Positions 45,345-53,216 of a stretch of 64,000 nt of DNA are shown one piece after another (the first letter of the stretch is position 1; the number at the start of each line of letters is the position of its first letter). This stretch comes from Roseibium aggregatum. Its GTDB lineage: Bacteria; Pseudomonadota; Alphaproteobacteria; Rhizobiales; Stappiaceae. Below the pieces are notes generated by a model. It was not told the DNA's origin. It saw nothing but the letters and a program-made list of their open reading frames with translations, and ran no database searches. The position numbers and the translations under genes are program-made. The stretch covers positions 310,001 through 374,000 of the forward strand of contig NZ_JAEKJZ010000005.1 of the NCBI RefSeq assembly GCF_017309185.1, read 5' to 3'.

Positions 45345-45378
45345 GATAGGTCCAGTAAGAGGTTGTCCGGTTCCGTTC

Positions 45379-46764
45379 TCAGACGGAATCGGCCGCCCGC
45401 AGGTTTTCGTCTTCCATGACCTGCTGGGCGCGGCGCATCTTGTCGCACACGTCAAGCCGCTGTTCGGCGAAGCGGTCGAGCGCACCGCGTTTTTCGGTCC
45501 GGCTGTCGATAAGCTTTTCCGCTTCGTTTGAAAAGCCCGCCCGGATGGCGGCGTCAATGGTGATCCGTTCAAAAACGTCCCGCTGCGCGTGCGATCCGCC
45601 GACCAGATGGAGGTTGTCCCGCGCCGAGGTCAGCAGGGTGAAGGCGGAAGCGTAATTGCCTTTGCGGTACTGTTCCAGACCGAGCCCCGTCGGCAGCCCG
45701 GCTTCGGCGCAGATCGGCCCCATGTCGGTTTCGCTCCTGGCGCGCTCTTTCAGTCCGTTCAGCAGCCGTTCCGTTCCCATGCGCCGCCCGCCGTTCAACA
45801 GCGCCAGCAGATAATGCAGGTCGGCGAAGACGTTACAGCCATCCTCGGCGCGCTTGTCGGACAGAAGCGCCAGTTCCTCCCAGCGGGCGCCGATATCGAT
45901 ACCCTCCAGCTCCAGGCGGACCAGCAGGGAGGCCGCGTTCGAGATGTCCCGGTAATCGTCTGTCTTGTCCTTGCGGATATCGCTGTCGTAAAGCGCCAGC
46001 GCCTTGTCGGCATTGCCCTGGTCCAGGTACATCAGTGCCAGATGCCACCACACGTGATAGCCGAAATTGTTGCAGTGGGCCCAGCCGTTCGGATGATTTT
46101 CCAGCCACCCGGCTCCCTCCTCCGACCGCCCGGTCATGTCGTGCACATGGGCAACCGCGTGAAGGCCCCAGGCGTCGTCGGCGGCAAATTGCAGTCCCTT
46201 GCGGCCCGAGGCCTCGGCCAGCCGGTACTCGCCGGTCTCCTCCAGCGAAAACGCCCGGCACCCGAGGACGTAGCCATAGGCGGGATGGGTTTCGTCATAG
46301 GCCGAAAACACCCGTTCAACCGACTGGCGCATGCCGGCCGCGTCCCCGAGAACGAAGCGGATGGCATGGACAAGTTTCATCAGCAAGGTATCCTCAGGCG
46401 CCTTGATCAGGGCGGCGTCTAGAATATCGGCGGACCGAGTGGGAAAGCCCTGAAGCCAGGCCGCCAGCGCGTCGATCACCGCTGTTTCCCGGGCGGTCAG
46501 CGGCGTCTGCGCAGCCGAGGATTTCGCGGCGTCAAGGCATTCACGGGCGGTTGCATAAAGCTCCCGGCGGCCGAGCAGCAGGCAGAACAGCCCGCGCGTG
46601 GCATGTCCGAGCGCGAAATCGGGGGCGCGGCCCAAACAGGTTTCGAGATGCTGTGGCGTCGTCTTGCCATGGGCAAGAAAGGCCAGGATCGCTGCGTTCC
46701 AGGACGCTGCCGCTTCCTTGTCGGAAAGTGTGAGGTCGTAACCGAATTGATCGCTGAGACGCAT
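45379..46764 (-). CDS. TTC38-like tetratricopeptide repeat protein
   Basis: A 461-residue soluble protein of the tetratricopeptide repeat protein 38 family, found in bacteria and eukaryotes without a known function. It begins MRLSDQFGYDLTLSDKEAAA. Family features are HATRGLFCLLLGRRE, TARETAVIDALAAWLQGFPT, HPAYGYVLGCRAFSLEETGE, and NPNG-like NHPNGWAHCNNFGYHVWWHL. It has no signal peptide. It lies upstream of opgC on the same strand with a 34-nt gap. Confidence 0.85.
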   Translation of the reverse strand: MRLSDQFGYDLTLSDKEAAASWNAAILAFLAHGKTTPQHLETCLGRAPDFALGHATRGLFCLLLGRRELYATARECLDAAKSSAAQTPLTARETAVIDALAAWLQGFPTRSADILDAALIKAPEDTLLMKLVHAIRFVLGDAAGMRQSVERVFSAYDETHPAYGYVLGCRAFSLEETGEYRLAEASGRKGLQFAADDAWGLHAVAHVHDMTGRSEEGAGWLENHPNGWAHCNNFGYHVWWHLALMYLDQGNADKALALYDSDIRKDKTDDYRDISNAASLLVRLELEGIDIGARWEELALLSDKRAEDGCNVFADLHYLLALLNGGRRMGTERLLNGLKERARSETDMGPICAEAGLPTGLGLEQYRKGNYASAFTLLTSARDNLHLVGGSHAQRDVFERITIDAAIRAGFSNEAEKLIDSRTEKRGALDRFAEQRLDVCDKMRRAQQVMEDENLRAADSV

Positions 46765-46993
46765 CGCGTAACCTTTTGCTACAGCAGCCCGGACCCGGGA
46801 AAGGCCTTACTGGACAGGGAGTTCTTCGTTGTTTTCCCTTGCTAATGTCCGCAGGCCTGTCATGAACTGCAAAACACAAAAAGGTGTTGGTTTTGTGTAG
46901 TGCGCCAAAGGTCGCTATCGGTTCGAAAATAAGGCGAAAACCGGCGGGAAGCTGCGGAACCGCACAAATCACACCAGGGAAACGAACGGACAC

Positions 46994-48148
46994 ATGGCCT
47001 CGACTATTCAACAGAGACCCCAGGTAGGTGTTGCCGTCATCGCGGCGGCCGTTCTGGCGGTCGTCGCATTCGGTGCCTATGGCGCCGCCGGTCCGCGCCA
47101 GGCTGTGGCGGTCCTGATCGGCGGATTTGCGGGCGTGTCGCTCTATAATGCCAGTTTCGGCTTTACCGCGGCCTGGCGGCGGATCGTGACGGAGAAACGG
47201 GGCGGCGGTCTGCGCGCCCAGTTCGTTCTTATCCTGCTGACGAGCGCGGTTTCCTTTCCCCTGATCGCCTGGGGGCGGGAGCTTGGATGGCCGGCCGGAG
47301 GCTTCGTTTTTCCCTTCGGCGTCGCCGCGGCGATGGGCGCGTTCATGTTCGGCGTCGGCATGCAGCTCGGCGGAGGCTGCGGCTCGGGGACGCTTTTTAC
47401 CGCCGGAGGCGGGTCGACCAGAATGATGATAACCCTGGCAGCCTTCATCCTCGGGTCCGTTGCGGCGACCGCGCATCTGCATCTCTGGAGCCGTTTGCCG
47501 AGCTTGCCCGCTGTTTCCCTGATCCGCAGTTTCGGTCCGCAGGGTGCATTTGTGCTGACGGCCGCGGTCCTGGGGCTGGCGGCATTGGCGACAGTCCGGA
47601 TCGAACGCCGGGCCCATGGCGAAATCGCGCCGGCGCGCCCGACGGTGTCCCTGATCAAGGGACCGTGGTCGCCGATGCTGGGGGCGGTCATGCTGGCCCT
47701 GGTCGGCATCGCCACTTTCGTGGTCGTCGGCAGGCCCTGGGGGATAACCTCCGGCTTCGCGCTTTGGGGCGGCAAGATCTTCTACGCCCTGGGAATTCCC
47801 GTCGACACCTGGCCGTACTGGACGTGGCAGCGCGCGGCGCTGGAAAACTCGGTCTTCCGCGACACGACATCCGTCATGGATTTCGGCATCATTTTCGGCG
47901 CGATGATCGCGGCCGCGCTTGCCGGCCGTTTCGCGCCTGTCTGGCGCCTGACCCGGCGTGATGTTCTGACGGCTCTCGCGGGTGGCTTGCTGATGGGTTA
48001 CGGCGCACGCCTTGCCTATGGATGCAACATCGGCGCCTATCTGGGCGGTCTCGTCTCCGGATCGCTGCACGGCTGGCTGTGGCTTCTGTTCGGATTTCTT
48101 GGCAGCCTCCTGGGCACACGCCTGCGGCTGCGGCTCGGGATGGGGTAG
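46994..48148 (+). CDS. YeeE/YedE-family sulfur transporter
   Basis: An inner-membrane protein of 384 residues, about nine helices, of the YeeE/YedE family that includes the thiosulfate transporter TsuA. The conserved cysteines thought to handle thiosulfate sit in MQLGGGCGSGTLFTAGG (about residue 130) and LAYGCNIGAYLGGLVSGS (about residue 340). Both halves carry the GGxxxGxGxxxxxGC-type signature. It has no TusA-like partner next to it; a DUF302 gene lies 190 nt downstream on the same strand. A thiosulfate or related sulfur substrate is inferred from the family. Confidence 0.88.
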   Translation: MASTIQQRPQVGVAVIAAAVLAVVAFGAYGAAGPRQAVAVLIGGFAGVSLYNASFGFTAAWRRIVTEKRGGGLRAQFVLILLTSAVSFPLIAWGRELGWPAGGFVFPFGVAAAMGAFMFGVGMQLGGGCGSGTLFTAGGGSTRMMITLAAFILGSVAATAHLHLWSRLPSLPAVSLIRSFGPQGAFVLTAAVLGLAALATVRIERRAHGEIAPARPTVSLIKGPWSPMLGAVMLALVGIATFVVVGRPWGITSGFALWGGKIFYALGIPVDTWPYWTWQRAALENSVFRDTTSVMDFGIIFGAMIAAALAGRFAPVWRLTRRDVLTALAGGLLMGYGARLAYGCNIGAYLGGLVSGSLHGWLWLLFGFLGSLLGTRLRLRLGMG

Positions 48149-48334
48149 AGGTGAGTTTTCCCACACTGCTCCTCAGGATGAGGGCTTATCTAAGGTTCGG
48201 GTAATCCGCCAATCAATGAACAATCGATTGAACATTTACGTCTTGGGCCACCTCCACACCGCATTGTGAATCGCCCGTGATCGCTCGGGCGTTAGGTTCT
48301 CAACCGTCAGAGGTTTGACGAGGGAGTTCATCTC

Positions 48335-48814
48335 ATGCGCGTTTTTTTGAGCCTTATCCTGTTTGGATTTCTAACCGCCGGTCCGGTTCTGGCCGATAGT
48401 GTCGCTCCCAGGGAGGGCTGGCAGGTTGTCTCTACGGCCAAAAGCTATGACACTCTTGTCGAGGATCTGACCGCGGCCATCAAGGACGAGAAGATGTTTC
48501 TTGTGACCCAGGCCAGCGCCTCCGCCGGTGCGAAGGGCCGGGGCGTGATCATCCCGGGCAATCGGGTCATTGGCGTTTACCGTAACGACTACGCCGTGCG
48601 GATGCTGGACGCCTCCGTGACCGCCGGTATCGAAGCGCCGATCCGTTTCTACGTCACCGAAAACAGCGACGGCACCGCGACGCTGTCCTGGAAAACCCCG
48701 AGTTTTGTCTTCTCGCCTTACCTGGATGAAGGCGGCGACGCCCTGGCGGACCTCGCGGTGGAACTGGACGGCGTGTTTCAGACAATCGCGGACAAGGCTG
48801 TGGCCTCGCAGTAA
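48335..48814 (+). CDS. exported DUF302 protein
   Basis: A 159-residue protein with a signal peptide (MRVFLSLILFGFLTAGPVLA, cleaved before DSVAPREG) and a DUF302 domain. The latter is a small alpha-beta fold often found near sulfur or redox genes. Family features are SYDTLVEDLTAAIKDEKMFL and VIGVYRNDYAVRMLDASVTA, then IEAPIRFYVTENSDGTATLS. It probably acts in the periplasm; its biochemical role is not known. GAGGGAG lies upstream of the ATG. It may be co-expressed with the YeeE/YedE gene, though the 186-nt gap leaves room for a separate promoter. Confidence 0.85.
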   Translation: MRVFLSLILFGFLTAGPVLADSVAPREGWQVVSTAKSYDTLVEDLTAAIKDEKMFLVTQASASAGAKGRGVIIPGNRVIGVYRNDYAVRMLDASVTAGIEAPIRFYVTENSDGTATLSWKTPSFVFSPYLDEGGDALADLAVELDGVFQTIADKAVASQ

Positions 48815-48926
48815 CAGGCTGTTAAATTAAGCGCTTGAAAACTGGGCATGACTTCTTTTTAGGCTTGTCTAACGCCCGGACCGGCACCACACTCTTCGTG
48901 TCTTCAACTGTTGAAAGGAGGTGCCC

Positions 48927-49022
48927 ATGTCTAGTGAGTATCGGATCGTGACCCGGGAGTCTGGGCGAAATGGAACGATATTGGAGCAGCCTCTGTTATC
49001 GAGCGGTTTCGTCGGGATCTGA
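48927..49022 (+). CDS. candidate 31-residue small protein
   Basis: An ATG at 48927 is preceded by AAAGGAGGTGCCC, a near-perfect ribosome-binding site at ideal spacing. It opens a 31-codon frame (MSSEYRIVTRESGRNGTILE, then QPLLSSGFVGI) ending with TGA at 49020-49022. A strong terminator follows 30 nt later. No family is recognised and no membrane segment is present. The unit could also be a small RNA with a short frame. The strong translation signals and dedicated terminator are the evidence for a real gene. Confidence 0.5.
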   Translation: MSSEYRIVTRESGRNGTILEQPLLSSGFVGI

Positions 49023-49052
49023 TCCGGACCTTGTGTCACATCGATCTCATGG

Positions 49053-49077
49053 GAGGGCCGCTCAGCGGCCCTCTTTT
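49053..49077 (+). terminator. rho-independent terminator
   Basis: GAGGGCCGC (49053-49061) pairs perfectly with GCGGCCCTC (49065-49073) around TCA, followed by TTTT. It ends the small unit at 48927 and may also serve the convergent SDR gene. Confidence 0.88.
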
Positions 49078-49108
49078 GTTTTTGGGAGACAACTTCCCGG
49101 TTTTTCTC

Positions 49109-49870
49109 TCAAATCACGCCAACCGCCTTGCGTACGCCCTCGTCGCGCAGCGAGCAGTCGGTGCCGCGATAATCGTCGCCCGCCTCGGTGCACAGCCAGC
49201 AAATCGTTTCCCCGACCCACTCCGGCGGAATGTGAACCGACGGGTCGAGCTGACTGACCGGGTTGATGCCGGAAGCCTTGATATCCACCTGCATCTGGGT
49301 CGCGACGGTTCCGGGGCTGAGGCCGACAACGCGGATGCCCTTTTCGCGGAATTCCTTGTCGGCGCAGCGGGTCAGCGACAGCGCCGCCGCCTTGGACGCG
49401 CAATAATGGCTCCAGCCTTCCAGCGCGCCGGTGGCCGCACCCGAACTGATGTTGACAATTGTGCCGGCGCCTTTTTCAAGCATATGCGGCACGGCGGCCC
49501 GGATGCCGTGATAGACGCCCTTCACGTTGATATCGATCACCTTGTCCCAGCCGTCCGGATCGGACACCTCGATCCGGCTGATCGGTTCGATGACCCCGGC
49601 ATTGTTCACCAGGATATCGATGGCGCCGAAAGTTTCGACCGTGTGGCGGATGGCGCTCGCCACCTCTTCATAGTCGGCCACATCGCAGGTGACCGACGAG
49701 GCCTTGCTACCGCTTGCGGTAATCTCTCCAGCGATGCGCTCGATGTCGCCGGCCGAACGGGCGGCCAGAACCACCCGGGCGCCGTATTTCGCAAGGCTCC
49801 GGGCCGCGGCTTCGCCGATCCCCCGGCTTGCGCCGGTTACCAGTGCGACTTGTCCAGTCAGATCGAACAT
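49109..49870 (-). CDS. short-chain dehydrogenase/reductase
   Basis: An NAD(P)-dependent oxidoreductase of 253 residues with classical SDR features. These are TGASRGIG (about residues 13-20) for cofactor binding, NNAG (about 88-91), the catalytic Ser in NISSGAATG (about 141), and Tyr-x3-Lys in SHYCASKAA (about 155-159). The sequence resembles 3-oxoacyl-ACP-reductase-type SDRs, but the substrate cannot be told. The C-terminal DYRGTDCSLRDEGVRKAVGV differs from most SDRs. It stands alone, divergent from the potassium channel gene. Confidence 0.92.
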   Translation of the reverse strand: MFDLTGQVALVTGASRGIGEAAARSLAKYGARVVLAARSAGDIERIAGEITASGSKASSVTCDVADYEEVASAIRHTVETFGAIDILVNNAGVIEPISRIEVSDPDGWDKVIDINVKGVYHGIRAAVPHMLEKGAGTIVNISSGAATGALEGWSHYCASKAAALSLTRCADKEFREKGIRVVGLSPGTVATQMQVDIKASGINPVSQLDPSVHIPPEWVGETICWLCTEAGDDYRGTDCSLRDEGVRKAVGVI

Positions 49871-50079
49871 GGGCTGTCCTCTTGTTTGAAGGCTTGAAGG
49901 TGCCTGAACTTAGTTTGGCGCGGCGGATTATCAAACTGTTATCGTACAGGACGGCCGTGCAGGAGTCGCATGAATCCAAAGCCACTCGGAGTCGGTGCCT
50001 TGACGGTCCATTGACTTTTCTCTGTGCCTCCTGTCCGTTGATCTCAAGCGCGGAACGCGGACGGGAAGGGGCATTGCCG

Positions 50080-50865
50080 ATGGCGGCGGATAAGATGGCG
50101 GCGCAGACCTTTTTGCGTCAGCTCTACTACGGGCATACCGTCAAGGCGCGCATTTTCCGCTATGCCTTGCTGTTCTTCGATCTGGTCACGATCGGTTATT
50201 TTATCGTGTCTTCGATGATAGACCCGAACCGGACGCATCACGAGCTGGACTACGTCATCGCCGCTGTTCTGACGCTCGACTTCGTTGCCCGCTTGATTGC
50301 GGCCGCCAGACCGGGCAGGTACCTGTTCTCCTTCACCTCATTCGCGGATCTGGTGGTCATCTTCTCGCTGGTGGCGCCGGCCTTTCTGGAGAACTTCGCA
50401 TTCCTGCGGGTCGTCCGCATGCTCAGGCTGATGCGTTCCTATCACCTGTTGAAGGAATTGCGCGAGGCGTCCAGCTGGTTCCGGCGCAACGAGGAGATTC
50501 TCCAGTCGGGAATCAACCTGATGGTGTTCATCTTCGTCGTCACGGCGGTCGTCTTCGTGGTCGAACACGACCTCAACGAAAACATCAACAACTATCTCGA
50601 CGCGCTCTATTTCACGGTCACCACCCTGACCACGACCGGCTATGGCGACATCACCATGAGCGACAGTGTCGGCCGGCTGATGACCGTTCTGATCATGATT
50701 TTCGGCGTCGCTCTGTTCTTGCGTCTGGTCCAGACGATTTTCCGCCCGGCCAAGGCTCACTATCCTTGCCCCGATTGCGGTCTCAGCCGTCACGACCCGG
50801 ATGCGGTCCACTGCAAGCACTGCGGCCGGGTGCTCAACATCCCGACCGAAGGGACCTGGGAATGA
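50080..50865 (+). CDS. voltage-gated potassium channel with C-terminal zinc ribbon
   Basis: A 261-residue ion channel. From the ATG at 50080 (MAADKMAAQTFLRQLYYGHT) there are six membrane segments. The S4 voltage sensor is rich in Arg every third or fourth residue (FLRVVRMLRLMRSYHLLKEL). The pore helix and selectivity filter are DALYFTVTTLTTTGYGDITM (TTGYGD is the K+ filter). The unusual part is the cytoplasmic tail, YPCPDCGLSRHDPDAVHCKH then CGRVLNIP, which has two CxxC pairs forming a zinc ribbon. Most bacterial channels of this size lack it. The 84-codon upstream extension of the frame is not credible. Confidence 0.9.
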   Translation: MAADKMAAQTFLRQLYYGHTVKARIFRYALLFFDLVTIGYFIVSSMIDPNRTHHELDYVIAAVLTLDFVARLIAAARPGRYLFSFTSFADLVVIFSLVAPAFLENFAFLRVVRMLRLMRSYHLLKELREASSWFRRNEEILQSGINLMVFIFVVTAVVFVVEHDLNENINNYLDALYFTVTTLTTTGYGDITMSDSVGRLMTVLIMIFGVALFLRLVQTIFRPAKAHYPCPDCGLSRHDPDAVHCKHCGRVLNIPTEGTWE

Positions 50866-50987
50866 CCGGGCGCGGAACCGGTCTGCCTCTCTCCAACTCG
50901 TGAACGCCGAAAGCTGGACAAATTCCGGGGGTGAACCATTCTCTTGTGGCGGGTCGCTGAAGATCCATTACCCAAGAGGAGCCGGCA

Positions 50988-51824
50988 TTGTCGTTCAAGA
51001 GTTCTCTTTTCCTGGCGGTTGCATCCGTTCTCGTTTCCCCTCCGGGTGTGGCGGCCGCAACGGCCTCCTGCGGCGAAGACATTCCCTGCGAAGTGAAGGA
51101 CGGCGAGTACTATATCCATCTTCCGGAAACGCGCCGGGAGGGGCAGCCGCTTGGCGCGATCTTCTATCTCCACGGTCATCGCGGCAAGGCGGTGAACGCG
51201 ATCCGCAACAAGAGTTTCCAGCGCATGGCCGACGATCTCGGCGTGGCCTTCGTGGCCGTTCAGGGGATCAACGGCACCTGGTCGTTCCCGACCGCGCCCC
51301 GAACTCTGCGCGACGAGGCAACATTCTTCGACGGTGTTCTGGAGGATCTCTCCGACCGCTTCGGTGTGGACCGGGACCGGACGCTTCTGTCCGGCTTTTC
51401 TGCCGGTGGCTTCATGACCTGGTATCTGGCCTGCGAGAAATCCGACCGCTTTTCCGGCTACGCGCCGATCGCGGGCGCCTTCTGGGAGCCGCTTCCCCAA
51501 AACTGCAAGACGGACAATCCCTTCCTCTTCCACGTTCATGGCACCACTGACACCGTTGTGCCGCTGGCGGGCCGCTGGCTCGGCGGCGGCAGGTGGAAAC
51601 AGGGCGATGTCTTCGAGAGTTTCGACGTTTGGCGCCGGCAGAACGGATTGGCGCAGCAGGAGCCGGAAAAAACGACGGAAGGAGATCTGGCCTGTGAACG
51701 CTGGGTGCCCAAGACCGGTTTTCTCGAACTGTGCCTTCACGGCGGAGGCCATAGCGTCAAGGCCGATTGGATCAGGCGGGCCTGGACCAAGCTGGGTGAG
51801 ATGAAGGGCTGGATCCGGTCCTGA
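50988..51824 (+). CDS. exported polyhydroxybutyrate-depolymerase/LpqC-type esterase
   Basis: A 278-residue alpha/beta hydrolase. It starts with TTG at 50988, eight nt after GAGGAG. A signal peptide covers about residues 1-24 (MSFKSSLFLAVASVLVSPPG, then VAAA). The oxyanion-hole segment is AIFYLHGHRG, the nucleophile elbow is LLSGFSAGGFMTWYLAC, the acidic residue lies near FHVHGTTDTVVP, and the catalytic His is in LHGGGHSV. Family members hydrolyse polyesters or aryl esters such as feruloyl groups; the substrate is not determined. It is followed by a CoA-transferase gene after 116 nt. Confidence 0.87.
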   Translation: MSFKSSLFLAVASVLVSPPGVAAATASCGEDIPCEVKDGEYYIHLPETRREGQPLGAIFYLHGHRGKAVNAIRNKSFQRMADDLGVAFVAVQGINGTWSFPTAPRTLRDEATFFDGVLEDLSDRFGVDRDRTLLSGFSAGGFMTWYLACEKSDRFSGYAPIAGAFWEPLPQNCKTDNPFLFHVHGTTDTVVPLAGRWLGGGRWKQGDVFESFDVWRRQNGLAQQEPEKTTEGDLACERWVPKTGFLELCLHGGGHSVKADWIRRAWTKLGEMKGWIRS

Positions 51825-51940
51825 TCGCGGACGTCTGACGGGAAAGTGAGCAGAGGTGTTTCTCCCGGCCTGCGGGGGGAGTTGACGGGACAGGGGGCTT
51901 GTGGCCTTGTCCCGGATTATCTCTTGCCGCACGGTGAATT

Positions 51941-53212
51941 GTGTCCGATCCATCTGTTTCCTCCGGTGCTCTCACCGGTCTCGTTGTCCTCGATTTATCG
52001 CGCATTCTGGCGGGACCGACTTGCACCCAGATCCTGGGGGATCTCGGCGCCGAGGTGATCAAGATCGAGCGCCCGGGTCGGGGCGACGACACCCGCGGCT
52101 GGGGACCGCCCTTCCTGAAGGATCGTGAGGGGAGAGAGACCGCCGAAAGCGCCTATTATCTCTCCTCCAATCGCAACAAGGCGTCCGTCGCCGTCGACCT
52201 GGCGAGCCCGGAAGGCCAGGACCTCATTTCGGGTCTTGCCGCCAGGGCGGATATTCTCGTCGAGAATTTCAAGGTCGGCGACCTGAAGCGCCGGGGCCTC
52301 GACTACGAGACGTTGAAAGCGGACAATCCGCGGCTGATCTACTGTTCGATTTCCGGCTTCGGTCAGACGGGCCCTTATGCCCATCGGGCGGGCTACGACT
52401 TTCTGATCCAGGGCATGGGCGGCATCATGTCCCTCACCGGGTTTCCGGACGAGGAGGGCGGCACGGAAACGAAATGCGGCGTCGGCATCGCCGACGTCAT
52501 GTGCGGCATGTATGCCACCGTGTCGATCCTGGCGGCGCTCAATCACCGGAACGAAACCGGCGACGGCCAGCGGATCGATATCTCGCTTCTCGACGCCCAG
52601 GTTTCCTGGCTGATCAACCAGGGGGTGGGCTACCTGGTCTCCGGCGACGTTCCCGGGCGGCTCGGCAACGGCCACCCGACCATCGTGCCTTACGAGACCT
52701 TCCCGGCGGCCGACCGCTCCTTCATACTTGCGGTCGGCAACGACAGCCAGTTCCGGAAATTCTGCGATGTCGCCGGAGCGCCCGAACTCGCAAGGGATCC
52801 GCGTTACGCGAAGAACGCCGACCGCGTCAGAAACCGCAAGGAACTGGTCCCGCTGATCCGCAAACTGACCATCGACAAGACGGCGGCGGAATGGATCGCA
52901 GTGCTGGAGGGAGCCGGTGTCCCATGCGGGCCGGTCAACGATCTGGGCCAGGTCTTCGCCGACCCGCAAATCGTCGAACGCGGCATGCGGATCACCCTGC
53001 CGCATCCTTCAAGCGGGACGGTCGATCTCATCGGCTCGCCGATCAACCTGGAAAAGACACCGGTCGCCTACGCCAAGGCGCCACCGCTGCTCGGCGCCGA
53101 CACGGCGGACGTTTTGAGCCGCCATCTCGGCCTGAGCGAGGCCGCTCTGTCCGAACTGGCGGATAAGGGCGTTCTGGATCTCGGCGCGGCCGGCGGAACA
53201 AAGGAAACATGA
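51941..53212 (+). CDS. CaiB/BaiF family CoA-transferase
   Basis: A class III CoA-transferase of 423 residues that moves CoA between acids. The start is a GTG at 51941 (MSDPSVSSGALTGLVVLDLS). Family features are LDLSRILAGPTCTQILGDLG, then AEVIKIERPGRGDDTRGWGP and IYCSISGFGQTGPYAHRAGY. The catalytic Asp lies in GIADVMCGMYATVSILAAL (compare Asp169 of formyl-CoA transferase). Four nt separate its stop from the ThDP-dependent enzyme gene, so the two surely form an operon. A transferase plus a ThDP decarboxylase recalls the oxalate pair frc/oxc, but the ThDP enzyme here is not clearly an oxalyl-CoA decarboxylase. Confidence 0.88.
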   Translation: MSDPSVSSGALTGLVVLDLSRILAGPTCTQILGDLGAEVIKIERPGRGDDTRGWGPPFLKDREGRETAESAYYLSSNRNKASVAVDLASPEGQDLISGLAARADILVENFKVGDLKRRGLDYETLKADNPRLIYCSISGFGQTGPYAHRAGYDFLIQGMGGIMSLTGFPDEEGGTETKCGVGIADVMCGMYATVSILAALNHRNETGDGQRIDISLLDAQVSWLINQGVGYLVSGDVPGRLGNGHPTIVPYETFPAADRSFILAVGNDSQFRKFCDVAGAPELARDPRYAKNADRVRNRKELVPLIRKLTIDKTAAEWIAVLEGAGVPCGPVNDLGQVFADPQIVERGMRITLPHPSSGTVDLIGSPINLEKTPVAYAKAPPLLGADTADVLSRHLGLSEAALSELADKGVLDLGAAGGTKET

Positions 53213-53216
53213 AACC

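Noticed and set aside
46541-48166. 541-residue minus-strand frame
   Set aside because: Antisense to the YeeE/YedE transporter gene; extreme Arg/Pro/Gln content typical of a reverse frame.
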